From Massospora cicadina (taxonomy: Eukaryota > Entomophthoromycota > Entomophthoromycetes > Entomophthorales > Entomophthoraceae), in NCBI GenBank assembly GCA_022478985.1, contig JAKSZP010002661.1, forward strand, positions 1-64,000: a stretch of 64,000 bases of DNA. The letters are read 5' to 3'. This document shows positions 44,046 through 54,954 of this stretch, in pieces. Each line of letters begins with the position of its first letter. Position 1 is the first letter of the stretch. The translations under genes were made by a program, and so were the position numbers. Under the pieces are notes generated by a model. That model was not told the DNA's origin. It saw only the letters and a program-made list of their open reading frames with translations, and ran no database searches.

Positions 44046-46770
44046 TTTGTCCTTCAGCCCAGCTACTTTGTATTCTAGTCATTTTATGTGGCCTGGGCGT
44101 TACATTAAAAAAACCTAGGCTTTCTATTTACTTTCTCTTTAGGTGTATCCTTTACAACTATGAAATGCGATACTATAAATGGAAGAAATAAATCCATATG
44201 ACTTAATTGGATATTAAACCCAACCAGGAGTTATGTTCCTATGAGAAAGTCATAACTATAGTTCCTTAGCACAATTGCTGGTGCCAACACTACCAGAGAT
44301 CCAAACCAAAGCGGCAGGGACAAGTAGTCTCCCAGAGAGCAAGTCTGATGAGGTCCTGCAGTCCCATAATCTAAAGTGTGGTTTTGATTAGATAAATTTT
44401 TATCCATTCTTCTAGTTTGGAAGAAATGAAATTAACAGGATATCTGGTATTGACTATGGCCAGATTTTACCTTATAGAAAACTATACCAACATGAGTAAT
44501 CTCAGTGCCAAAATTGGGGATTAAGTAAATTGAATTTCTTGGAGGGACAGGTCTGAAAAAGGCAGTTTAAGGTGAAGTTAAACCTTTATTCAAAAATCAG
44601 AGAGTCTGGTACTTCCAATTCATCAGGCATGGATAGATCGTAACATCCAGAATGTAGAGCAGTGATATATTGAGAGTTAGGCGTGGCGTCATTAACAGAG
44701 TGTTGCCTCACACCCTAAGCTAACTCCGCTCTTTCCGCCCCATTGGCCATTTTTCTTTCAACAGGAGTCTTCATAATGGCCAGAAATTTCACATTAAGAG
44801 TAAAGATTGTGATGAAGTTTGATCTCTGGAATCATCTAACTGAAGTTTATAAAGCTGGTTTCCCTTAGTAGATGGTTAACGCACTTCTGACTCAGGAAAC
44901 TCCATTATATATTCCTTATTATCAAGTAAAAACTTGTACATCTTCTTGTCATTCTGTAAATAGAGAAAAGGATTGGTACTGTGCTGATACTCTGAGAGTA
45001 CAGCTGCGATGGCATCTTCTAAGTTGACTTAATCACAGGAGGCAAGGACCTGGGCTTTATTGTAAAACCACTCATCGAATATAATGTTGGTTTCCCCACG
45101 TCTTGGGAAGCTTTTCACTAAGCCTGTTTAAGGTTATAAAATGAGGTGTTACTCCTGAATTCTTTAATAAGAGATTATAGCTGTTCATGTGGCATACGTC
45201 TTGAAGTATGGTATCATAATTCTCAAGCTTTTGCCATCCAGACAGGTTTGAATGTGTTGACATTTTCTGACGATCTGTAGCTTGTTCCTGTTCACCTTAA
45301 TACACAAAAGTTAGGACTAAATGTTTTCAGTCCCAGGCACATACTTCTTTTTAAAGCTGGGTTTAAGATATCCAACCGGTTTGGAGAGGACATGGATAGT
45401 CAGAGAGGTTGGCACTTGATTCAGAGGGTTCCGTGGTACCTATGTCAGTATGAGGAATAGCCTTATCAATATTGGCGGCGGAATTTAGTCATATCGTCCT
45501 GGAGAGCAGTATAACTGTTAATGGTATTCGTAAGTGGAGCCATGATATCTAGAAGTTGATGTATCGTTTTAATCTCAGTGAATTAAGGGCTAATTGATTA
45601 AAGAGATAATCTTTAGCTTTATTTGTCTAAAGCTTGGCATTCAAAAACTTGAGTTGATGGTTCACTTTAGCCTGGGAGTTGATCATGGTTGAAAAGGTTG
45701 CTGTCATTTTAAAATACTTGTTGTAAAAAATAAAGGTCAAATCTGCATCAAGATGATCCCCTTCAATAGTCATCTCTGCTCCTCAGGTCATCATTAGTAG
45801 ATGTCACACAAGAGCCTTAATCTGAGACTTGAGGTTTTTATCAAAGGGTGGTCCAGCAGGTAGAGAGGATCCAGGAGGACAACGGGGACCTTCAAGCACA
45901 AGGGGTCCTTGTTCTTCTTCCTTCCCACTAAATCCAACTTCTCAGGGAGGTCTTTTTGAATAGTAAACTTTCTGGATTGGCAGCATAGCGGTTCATTCGC
46001 TCAACTTCTGAATCCAGGCAGTTAAGGCGGCGATTTGAGTAATCATTGGTTTGGTGATCCTCCAAGATTTGGTCAATGAGATTAGACAAAGAGCTTTACA
46101 CTCGTTGTTCCATGTTAGTAGCTGTATGGATCATCCACTGTGAAAATTCAACTTGCAGATATCAGATAACTTTAGTGTCAAACTGGGCCAAGTGATGGTA
46201 AATTCATTGATCTCCTGGAAGTTGTCCATAATGGCCTTAAAATTTGTCTTGACCAAAATTAGAGGTGACTTCATACAATTTAAAGAAGCTAGTCCTGAAT
46301 CTGATCAGACAGTCCAAGTTGCCATTATATCTCAAGTGGTGTATCCCAAGTAACTACATTTGATGGTGTAAAGCGGGGTGAACAAATAACTAATGGTAGG
46401 TTTTACTTGGGATACTCCATCTTCCTAACAGGAAGATCAGGTGGGAATAGATGTGTTTTGCTGCTAGCAATTTGTGCGAAGTGGCTGTGGCTAGATCTCC
46501 TGCCAACGTTGATAGTCCCAGCGAGTAATGCTGAGACAGCATCAGTGACATCTGCAGCTTAAATTTAGTGAAGTGAATCATCTGGGGCTGAAATAGTAAG
46601 GGTCATTGTCACATTAAATTCAAGCTTTCAAACGTGAGGTAGAGGCGTATCTGAGTTGTTGGTAGGGACCCATCTGGTCAAGCTCATGTTCTCAACCATA
46701 TTGTTAGGGCTGTCATCGCTGGAATTATTCATCCAGAAGATATGTACTCACCTGGTATCCCCTTGAAGGA
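44046..46770 (-). pseudogene. Element G protease and gag region
   Basis: About 2.7 kb between dUTPase and 5' LTR. Read right to left it has a helix-rich segment (LDSEVERMNRYAANPE), the collagen-like tract (45844-45908), a capsid-like part (45072-45263 and LEDAIAAVLSEYQHSTNPFL near 45010) and stop-rich text where zinc knuckle and protease should be (44050-44900). Gag identity follows from order and likeness to element C. Confidence 0.6.
45844..45908 (-). other. Degenerate collagen-like tract in G Gag
   Basis: Minus-strand frame GPLVLEGPRCPPGSSLPAGP followed by P. GP pairs recur at shifted spacing, as expected of a decayed Gly-Pro-rich run, and sit at the same place relative to helix and capsid-like region as in element C. 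Confidence 0.55.
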
Positions 46771-46788
46771 CCTGTGCAGAAAGCACAG
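46771..46788 (-). promoter_or_regulatory. Decayed primer binding site of element G
   Basis: Reading inward on the minus strand from the LTR end CCCA: AAAC, then TGTGCTTTCTGCACAGG. Position (4-nt spacer) and likeness to TGGTGCTCCCTGCCAGG of element C suggest the same tRNA primer. Confidence 0.45.
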
Positions 46789-46791
46789 TTT

Positions 46792-47408
46792 TGGGTTTTG
46801 TTGTTTTCTTAGATGGTCATGACTTTCAAAGGCACCTTGATTTTAGTCAATGTATCTCAATCAAAAATCTCTTAGGGTTGCTTCTTCCCTAAGGCAATCA
46901 AAAAAACAGAAATATGTCATTAAAGCAATCCATGTTCACTTTAAACAGGCAGGATCTTTGTGTAAAACAGGAAAAAAATCTCTAGTAATTATAATTAGGC
47001 AAAACTGAATGTACCTTTATTTATCAGAAGTTGGAGATATCTATAGGTTTGCATGAGAATCAGGATTGTTTAGGATAAACTTTGTGAGATAATGGGATTA
47101 AGTCATGTATGGAGAACTCTTGACTGCGTGGTGGAATATAAAGGCTTTCTGAGTGCTTGGTCCTCCATGATCTCAGCAGTGGTTTCCAATGACATCTGAA
47201 AGGCAAGATTTTTCTAAGATGAATTGGCGCCTTTGTCAGGTAGATCACAGAATCAGAAAGAGTTTGGGGTTTTGATTGATCTTTTAGGAGCTCATTATAC
47301 TTATCATTTGATATCTTTTTGAAACAGTTGAGCTCCATTGGTCATGTTGCAAATTAGGTCACGTTTTAATCTTTCACATGTTAGTGTAATACCCATTATT
47401 TCTGAAGA
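46792..47408 (-). repeat. Element G 5' LTR (right copy)
   Basis: 617 bp, partner of 31233-31843. Its right edge meets the second half of element K's chromodomain. Confidence 0.78.
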
Positions 47409-47498
47409 CCTTGTAGAGGAAGCGACATGGTAGATTCAGGAGGAATGTTCTCAATGTCTGGAGAAAACTCAGTAGTTCCTAGGCTTGCAGGGTGGTAA
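47409..47498 (+). pseudogene. Element K chromodomain, second half, and purine tract
   Basis: Plus-strand LVEEATW, stop, IQEECSQCLEKTQ continues the chromodomain broken off at LLAKWKGY (31228). If a 5-bp duplication (CTTTT/CCTTG, decayed) is removed, the frame passes from WKGY straight into LVEEATW, the normal spacing of the motif. The purine tract GCAGGGTGGTAA (47487-47498) ends it. Confidence 0.68.
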
Positions 47499-49011
47499 TG
47501 TACGGATATATGTGCATCCTGATCCTTACATTAACCTAATTGGTAAAGTCTTGGCTCATTATAAGAATTCAAAAGGTAATCTTTTCAGAAATCAATGGGG
47601 AATGGATAGTGGACCATTTTTCTAAAGGTAAGGAACCTAAGGTACAAGAGCGGAGGTAAATCTGGTGAAACGGTTCCAAAGTGTTTTAAACGCTCCAAAT
47701 TGTGATAAAATAGGACATAAAATTTCTGTAGTATAAATTGGGCATCTTTCAAAAACCTAGATTAGTGTAGAAGCTTAAATAACAGTCGCAGTGGACATAT
47801 CAGGGTGAGGACGGAATTCAAAGATTTAGTTTTGTCTTCTAGCGTGATAGCAATGCAAACTAAATTTTTCATTTGATCAAATTAAGAATATTTAATTCAT
47901 TATAGATTTCATAAATAATTAGTCTGGAGCATGGGCTCAGAAAGTGAGTTAGGGAAGGCATTGGCCTCAATATTGACGTTGTCCTAAGTCAAACAGTGTT
48001 GTTAGCATGCAGCATCGCCGGACTGTCTTTTTTATTATGTAGTGAATCTAGATATAGCGTATGCTTCCAGGGATTGGTAGTGGTCAGCCTATCTATTATG
48101 TGGTCTCTTACATGGCTAGTGCTTCCTAATGTATGTGTCGCTCTGGCGTGAACCAATGATTTACACTAAATAAGATAAAAAGTATTTGTTATGATAGATG
48201 ATGACATTTCACTTACTAATATTTTGATTTTGCAGAAGTAGTTTGCAGCTGGGTTGTCAAGGGCTACCACCAAGGGGTCCATTGATAAGTTACCTAACCT
48301 AAGTAGCAAGTATTAGGCTCCATAGACCTTAAACATTGGTGGTCAGTGGTTTCATACTCCATGCAGTGTGGCAAGTTAGGAAAATCTGAATTCTTTTCAT
48401 AAGTAATTGCCAGAATAATTCTACTGGTGTCAAAAACTGATGATTTATGAATGGGGATCTTATGATATTTAGTGGAAACCTAAGTACCCTGGCTGTCAAA
48501 CTGTTATAGTAAGTTTAGAAACATGGTGACTTGTCAAAAGAAGAAAAAGAAGTGACAAAAAGATATTTAATAAAAGTAGATATATTATTCTCCCAGGTAT
48601 CCACCGAGGAAAGATATTGGGAACAAAGGGTTTAGTTGTAAACATGATAGTGAAATTGTAAGCACAGTGATCCTCTTTCTTCATTCTGACATTTCTTTTG
48701 CCTAAAGTTTGTTTTCCGCCTCCTCTGCGCATAGCTTATAGATCTGCTTTATAATGTGAAAATGTTCTTAGGTAGAAACAGAAAGATACTGTTTTCTCTT
48801 TGCTGAAGGTGTGTTACACGAGTCTGGTGGGGGCTTCTAAGAGGTAAAAAAATTTACATATTAAGGCTTCAGATATTTTTTGGGACCATCTAGTACTAAA
48901 AAAAAGGCTTCAGATATTTTGTTTAGAGCCTGCTTGATTTCTTAAAGCATGTAAATTTCCGCTTGAGCCCTATCATTTGTAATGGAAGTCAGCCCAAGAC
49001 TTAAAAGGAGA
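47499..49011. other. Possible K 3' LTR followed by remnant X
   Basis: TGTACGG at 47499 could open the K 3' LTR; no partner was found. Near 48230-48310 the minus strand reads LGNLSMDPLVVALDNPAANY, like the closing part of the element C protease (FGKLVVSAPAVALDN). Remnant X may thus be a minus-strand dUTPase-type element. The minus frame 48496-48732 has no motif I recognise. Confidence 0.4.
48880..48903 (+). mobile_element. 24-bp poly-A insertion, copy 3
   Basis: TTGGGACCATCTAGTACT plus an A run, flanked by a perfect 17-bp duplication AAGGCTTCAGATATTTT (48863-48879, 48904-48920). Same 3' end as the copies at 13443 and 32310 but shorter at the 5' side. Confidence 0.88.
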
Positions 49012-49016
49012 GGTTA
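49012..49016. repeat. Target-site duplication of element J (left)
   Basis: GGTTA, identical to 54950-54954. Confidence 0.88.
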
Positions 49017-50136
49017 TGTCAGGCGAACAGCAAGTAAAGATTAGACTGGCCTGCCAGCCCAGATGCCAGAGCATCCAAACAGCAAACCAGAATTCCTGGG
49101 GTACTGCTGATGATATGAAGAATATGGAACTGGGAAAGAGTTCCACCAATATCTGACAGTGAGCCAGAATTTTATATAGGCATAAAATAAAGTACCAGAT
49201 GCACACGGCTGTTAACCCTGAGGGGTATGAGAACGTTGGCAGATAAGGCAGCTTAATTTTTAGCATGTAAAAACTAATTTTTGGAAAGAACTTTAATGGA
49301 AATTTAGGAAAGAAAAGTCAACCAACAATTTTCTCAGTGAGATGCGACTGATTAAATAGTAGTCAATTTGGGGAAAAGCAAAGCTGGGATTAGATCCCAA
49401 AAATTTGACCTAACTGGCAAATTAATCGGGAATGGGTGGGTCAGTACCTTGGGAACCATCATCGCAAAATTTGGTGGCGGGCTGAGTCACTTTCAGTTTG
49501 ACCTCAAACGCCTGAACCAAAGCTTGACTACGTTTTTGATGGTTGATGCGATGGCGTTTAGCCTGACAAGCGGCAGAAATCCCCCAAGGTTACCCCACAT
49601 AGGGGTGGGCCCATTTAATTGGGAATGGGTTTAGAATACCCAACCCACCTGTGCTCGGTCATTGGGCTGTTCGTTCAGTCAATGGCATTACATCAGGTGC
49701 AACGCCCAATTTGTCAGCAGGAAGCTGCCCATTGGGGGTGATGCCTGCCGGATTTGGGAGGGGAGAGATTTTTCCAATTGTCATGTTAATTGAATTGCAA
49801 CCATCAGGCATTCCAGTTGATAGATCAGTCTTCATACCTTTTTGACCATTTAAAATCCAAGCAATGGGTAGATTGCCGCTCAAATTAGTTACAATTGATT
49901 TTATTTCAGCGATCTCAGCACAGATTTCACTGATTCCTTGTAACAGTTCTGCTGAGGTTAGTGTGGGTATGTGAAATGGGATCTGAAGTGAGAGATCTGT
50001 TACCCAGCACTCATCTACTATTTGAGTGAGATCTCCCTGAGTAATGAGGGGTACAGCCATCCTCTTTGGTTCCTTCTTACTCAGAAATGGGAAAATGGCC
50101 CGGTCAACACCCAGAGGATGTTCCCCAGTACTTACA
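49017..50136 (-). repeat. Element J 3' LTR (left copy)
   Basis: On the minus strand it starts TGTAAGTACTGGGG and ends TTCGCCTGACA. The purine tract GGGAAAGGAAAGGGTAA precedes it (complement of 50137-50153). R motif: TCAACCAAC at 49318-49326 (complement GTTGGTTGA), with a TATA-like TATTTAATC about 30 bp upstream on that strand. Confidence 0.9.
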
Positions 50137-50153
50137 TTACCCTTTCCTTTCCC

Positions 50154-50530
50154 AAGGGAAGGGCCCCACCACCAGGGAACTGCATGAGAGCCACATTTTT
50201 GTGCGCCTTGGGTAATTTGATTGCCATAATAGTCGCGACTTTTTTGGGGGGGATGGGTAGCTTTGGGTGGGATAAATGAAATGCATCAACCAGGTCCATG
50301 CAATTCGCACAATCGCGCGCCTTGACCCAACTGTTTTCATAAGCCAGATACCCTTTCTAGGCCACAAGATATTGTACAGAACATCGGGATTTCCAGGATG
50401 CCAGAATAGCTTCTACCTCAGCCTTCTCTTCATAATTGACAATAACTGGTTCCAGTTCCATGGGAATTGCACCCTTGAAGGGCGACATCTGGGAAACGCG
50501 GAAAATGGGATGCTGCTTCCAATGCATGGG
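50154..50530 (-). pseudogene. Element J chromodomain
   Basis: Minus-strand EVEAILASWKSR, CSVQYLVA, KGYLAYENSW and NCMDLVDAFHLSHP form a chromodomain with the same layout as in D1 (SWKGFDAAENSW, DLINVFHERF) and M. The W of the WKGY motif has become a stop. Confidence 0.72.
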
Positions 50531-51500
50531 GTGCTTCAGTCAGAACGCCCCATTACCCAATATCTCCTCCACCAAATGGGGTCCCGAATGTTTGCTGGAA
50601 AATTTGCAGGAAGGAGCCTGGATTTTTAAGTAATGAGTGTTGAGCATAATGTAAGAACCCTTTGTAAACTTGTGACTTGGAAGATGCTTCTGATCTGCGA
50701 ACCACTTGTAGTCATCTATAGCTTTAATGAGGTGTTCCCGCACTAAGCCTTGAGTCAATCTAATATGAGCAGCGTGGTCCGCGGCATCTTGAACCTCTGG
50801 CTGCAAGCACGGTCTGACTGAAAATGAAGAATTATAACCCAACATTGCTTCATAAGAAAAACCCCATGGACGCGTGGGTTCCATTATTTTACGCGAATTG
50901 GGCGAGAGGGAGATCATCAGCCCAAGTATCCTGCGTGGCTGTAGCATAGCAACGCAGGTACTGTTCAAGAACTTGATTGACCCGCTCAGTCTGGCCATCA
51001 GACTGAGGATGATACGCCATGGAGCAACAGGGGGATATTTTCAGGATTGTAAGGACTTCACTCCAAAACCGCGCGGTGAACTGGGAACCACGGTTGCTGA
51101 TGATCTCCTGGGGAGACCATACATCAAAAACACATGGTCTACAAAAAGGTGGGTAGTTTCTTCAGATGTAATTGTGGAAGTGCAGGGGATAAAGAGGGAA
51201 AATATTGTAAAGAGATCCACCACTACAATCACCGCTGTGAACCCATTAGAACAGGGGAGCTCAACAATAAAATCCACAGACACCAATGTCCATGAACCCT
51301 CCGCCTGCTTTAAGGGATGCAGGAGGCCATTTTTGCCAGAGCAGTCTGTTTTTCCCTAATACAAGTAACACAATTGGCGATCCAGCCCAGAACTTCATTT
51401 GATAAACCTGCCCAATTGTAGGTCCATTTGATCAAATCGATGCATTTCTTAGAACCAGGGTGACCAACCATGGAGGGGTCATGATGGGCGTGAAATATCT
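50531..51500 (-). pseudogene. Element J integrase
   Basis: Right to left: zinc-binding HHDPSMVGHPGSKKCIDLIK and CVTCIREKQ; core SVDFIVELPCSNGFTAVIVV then HVFLMYGLPRR with the second Asp region decayed; [15 protein letters not shown] text near 50960-51005; and the C-terminal frame 50540-50998 with DYKWFADQKHL, FTKGSYIMLNTHYL and SGPHLVEEILGNGAF (GPxxV module). Confidence 0.86.
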
Positions 51501-52201
51501 CACTTCAGAAAGAAGGGGGAACCCAAACGTGAGATCTAAAATATATAAGACCCTCCTTTAGTGAGTATAGGGAGAGTTTAGGCTTCTTGTGGGATAACTG
51601 CTTGACCAACTCTACGCCCTCAGGGCAGGCCATTTGACTGGCTAAGACCTGAGCAACTAATGGAGCGCCAGGAGCCAGAGCGACGGAAAAAATGACAGGG
51701 GAACAATTGATAAGATTTGGGTTGTAGGAATCACAGTAATGAGATCCACTTCCTCTGGATCTGCGGAACTGTGGGTGGGGTTGCAGCTGAGAAAATTGGG
51801 AAGTACATTTAGTGCACCTTTTACAAATTTATATTTTAAGCTGAAACTGCACAGGTCCCAATAGGTTTGGGCTTGTCAGTGTGCCAATTTTTGGGTTTTA
51901 CAAAAGTACAACAAGGCCTGGTGATCTGTGCAAACTGTTAATTCATGTTGGGCACCCTTCAACAGGTATCTCCAATGAGTTAGGGCCCATGCAACAGCTG
52001 CCAACTCCTTGTTGTAAATAGCCCAAGACTGCTACATAGAGGTAAACTTTCAGGAAAAGTAGGCGACCAGGTGTAACGAACCATCATGCTCCTGGAGCAA
52101 CACTGATCTAACAGCTACTGATGACATGTCGCATGCAACGATATATGGCTTGGTGGGATCAGTGTGTTTTAAAATGGGAGGGGATATGAACACCTCTTTA
52201 A
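51501..52201 (-). pseudogene. Element J RNase H and connection
   Basis: Minus-strand frame 52050-52232 reads TDPTKPYIVACDMSSVAVRS, the catalytic Asp region (CDMSS for TDASN), followed by YFS, then a stop. TELTVCTDHQALLYF-like text lies near 51890-51940. The rest is broken. Confidence 0.77.
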
Positions 52202-52945
52202 TCAACTTGAACGCCTGTTGGCATTTGACCATCCAACAAAAAGGTAAATTTTTCTCTGTGAGTGGGTGGAGTGGGGCGGCGAGCTAAGAGAGTGCGGGGA
52301 GAACTTTTTAAGAAAATGATGGGTCCAAAAGAACTCCATAATTATTTCTGGGTAGTCAGGGTTGGCCATTCTCGGATTGCATCTAACTTGTTGGGAGGAT
52401 TGAAACACCATCCTTAAGAACCAGGTTCCCGAGGAAAGTAACCTCCTCCCTAAAAACTCACACTTGGAAGCTTTGAGAAACAACCCTGCTTTATGTAAGG
52501 CGACAACCACCGCTTCCAAGTCAATTGCATGTTGTTCGGGAGTCAGGGAGTAAACCAGAATATCATTGATGTATGCAACAGCACAAGTGAAACGGAGGTC
52601 ACCCAGTGCATTATTGATCATCCATTGGAACGTAGTGGGAGCATTCTTCAGACTGAAAGGCATTACATGAAATTGGAAAATGCCGCGCTTCATCCAGATT
52701 GTTGTTAACCATTCCTGTCCTTCCATTACATGGATTTGTTTGAAGGCGTTCACCAGATCCAGCTTAGAGAACACATGTGATTTGACGATTGCCTGACTGA
52801 TTGTCTGCTCCAGAGGCAATGGGTAAGGATCAGTAACTGTTATTTTATTCAAATGGCCGTAATCCACGCAGGGATGGAGATAATCATCCACTTTTTGGCA
52901 AAGATGATGGGGGAGGCGACTGGTGAGGACTCGTTGAACAGCCAA
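52202..52945 (-). pseudogene. Element J reverse transcriptase
   Basis: A 247-residue open minus-strand frame: PCVDYGHLNKITVTDPYPLP, VFSKLDLVNAFKQIHV, WLTTIWMKRGIFQFHVMPFS, NAPTTFQWMINNALGDLRF and AYINDILVYS (near 52555), where Asn replaces the first Asp of YMDD. The thumb LFLKASKCEFLGRR follows. Only the leading RT strand lies in another frame (52884-53306). Confidence 0.92.
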
Positions 52946-53831
52946 CCTTTTTCAACATATCATCCAACCAGGTATTGAGTGCAACTTCCTCCTCCGCTGT
53001 ATGGGGATACAATGGACAGTTGATGTTCACCAACTCCACAGTCATTTGAAACCCATAATTGTACCTGGTGTGTTTAGGCAGGCGATCCGCCTTTTCCATA
53101 TCAAAGATTCTCAGATAGCGCATTAAGTTTTTGGGAAAATTGGCCGGAATGCCCGCAGAAGTGACTAGGGTAGTGATAGAGCTAGTTCCTTGTACCTTCT
53201 TGAGGGTGTCAATAAAAGGGAATTCTCCCTCCAAATGATCATTGGTAAATGAAAATGTATCAGACTCTAAATGAATCTTCATGTTGTCAACGCCACCACC
53301 CCACACCTAAGAACACCGGAAACACCAAGTCTGGCATAGCCAAAAAGCGATCGCAAAAGCTGGTCTGGTGGATTGAAAAAGGTATCAGTCAGCGAACAAC
53401 ATACGTGGGCTGATAAGCAGATGAGGCCACCATCACTGAGGAGCCTGCATCCATTTCCAGCTTTAATTGTTGCGCCAATTCAACACTAATAGAATTTCCC
53501 GCAGCTCCAGTGTCCACCAGGGCCTCAAAGGAGACGTGATGAGAACTAACGCTAATTTTCATGGGTACTAAGAAGTAAGCTTAGTTCTCCTTATTGGTAG
53601 TTGTGGATGAATCCAGCGATACTGAAGAGATGGTGGTGGGGTCCAGGTAAACCAATGGGAAAATAGCCGTAGCAACTATGGAGTATGGTTTTGGAGGTTT
53701 GTTTGTGGCTGGTCTAATGCGGTCATAGATAATCTTCTTTACAACCTGGCTCATTTGGAAAGAAGGAACCATTGCTGCGCCTACACATGTGAGAAAGGCG
53801 GAAACGGCTAGGAATAATGGTTGGTCGATTG
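52946..53831 (-). pseudogene. Element J protease, linker and residual gag
   Basis: ALVDTGAAGNSISVELAQQL (DTG near 53512) marks the protease. Frame 52884-53306 is the linker with FPKNLMRYLRIFDMEKADRL and AEEEVALNTWLDDMLKKVG. Between LTR and protease only about 60 codons (53581-53772, PSFQMSQVVKKIIYDRIRPA) remain of gag. The self-primer site, minus-strand TCGACCAACC, is at 53819-53828. Confidence 0.8.
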
Positions 53832-54949
53832 TGTCAAGCGAACAGCAAGTAAAGTTTAGACTGGCCTACTGCCCGATGCCAGAGCATCCAAACAGCAAAC
53901 CAGAATGCCCGGGAACTGCTGCTTATATGACAAATATGGAACTGGGAAAGAGTTCCACCAATATCTGACAGTGAGCCAGAATTTTATATAGGCACAAAAT
54001 AAAGTACCAGATGCACACGGCCATTAACCCTGAGGGGTACAAGAACATCAGGGGATAAGGTGGCTTAATTTTTAACATGTAAAAACTAATTTTTGGAAAG
54101 AACTTTAATGCGAAATTTAGGAAAGAAGAGTTGACCAACAATTTTCTCAGTGCGATGTAACTGATTAAATAGTAGTCAATTTGGGGAAATGCAAAGCTGG
54201 GATCAGGTCCCACAAATTTGACCTAACCGGCGAATTATTCAGGAATGGGCAGGTCAGTACCTTGGGAACCATCATTGTAAAACTTGGCGGCGGGCTGAGT
54301 CACTGTCAGTTTGACCTCAAACGCCTGAACCAAAGCTCAACTATGTTTCCAATGGTTGGTGCAATGTCATTTAGTCTGACGAGTGGCAGGAATCCCCCAA
54401 GGCCACCCCACATAGGGGTGGGCCCATTTGGTTGGGAACGGGTTTGGGACACTCAACCCGCCTGTGCTTGGTCGCTGGGCCATTTGTTTGGTCAATGGCA
54501 TTTCATTGGGTGCAAAGTCTGATTTGTCAGCAAGAAGCTACCCATCAGGGGTGATGCCTGCCAGATTTGGGAGGGGAAAGATTTTTCTGATCGTCATGTT
54601 AATCAAATTGCAACCGTTGGGCATTCCAGCTGATAGATTAGTCTTCATACCTTTTTGACCATTTAAAATATGAGCATTAGGCAGATTGCCCCTCGAATTG
54701 GTTATGATCAATTTTATTTTGGTGATCTCAGTGCATATTTCGCTGATTTCTCATAACAGTTCTGCTGAGGTTAGTGTGGGTATGAGAAACAGGATCCAAA
54801 GTGGAAGAGCTGTTATCCAGTGCTCATCTACCACGTGAGCGAGATCGCCCTGAGTAATGAGGGGTACAGCCATCCTCTTTGGTGCCTTCTTACTCAGAAA
54901 TGGGAAAATGGCTTAGTCAACACCTAGAGGACATTCCCCGGGACTTACA
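53832..54949 (-). repeat. Element J 5' LTR (right copy)
   Basis: 1118 bp. Plus-strand ends TGTCAAGCGAAC and GGACTTACA. R motif TTGACCAAC at 54131-54139. Confidence 0.9.
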
Positions 54950-54954
54950 GGTTA
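54950..54954. repeat. Target-site duplication of element J (right)
   Basis: GGTTA, identical to 49012-49016. Confidence 0.88.

Larger units (their letters stand above)
31233..47408 (-). mobile_element. Element G: reverse-strand dUTPase-type gypsy element hosting C and I
   Basis: Two direct repeats of about 615 bp (31233-31843, 46792-47408) flank a minus-strand element. From right to left it shows gag with a collagen-like tract, dUTPase, RT, RNase H and integrase. Element I splits the dUTPase and element C lies between RNase H and integrase. Without these inserts G would be about 7 kb. G is itself inserted in the chromodomain of element K, giving at least three insertion layers here. Confidence 0.85.
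49017..54949 (-). mobile_element. Element J: reverse-strand chromodomain gypsy element without gag
   Basis: 5.93 kb. LTRs of 1120 and 1118 bp, a perfect duplication, purine tract and self-primer site are all present. The internal part is only 3695 bp and begins almost at once with protease, so nearly all of gag is missing. Pol is broken but readable in long frames. Its primer and R motif are those of array D, and its chromodomain resembles those of D and M. Confidence 0.92.

Noticed and set aside
49651..50279. Plus-strand open frames in the J LTR
   Set aside because: They fall wholly or mostly within the LTR, opposite the strand of element J, and have no known motif; both LTR copies carry versions of them.
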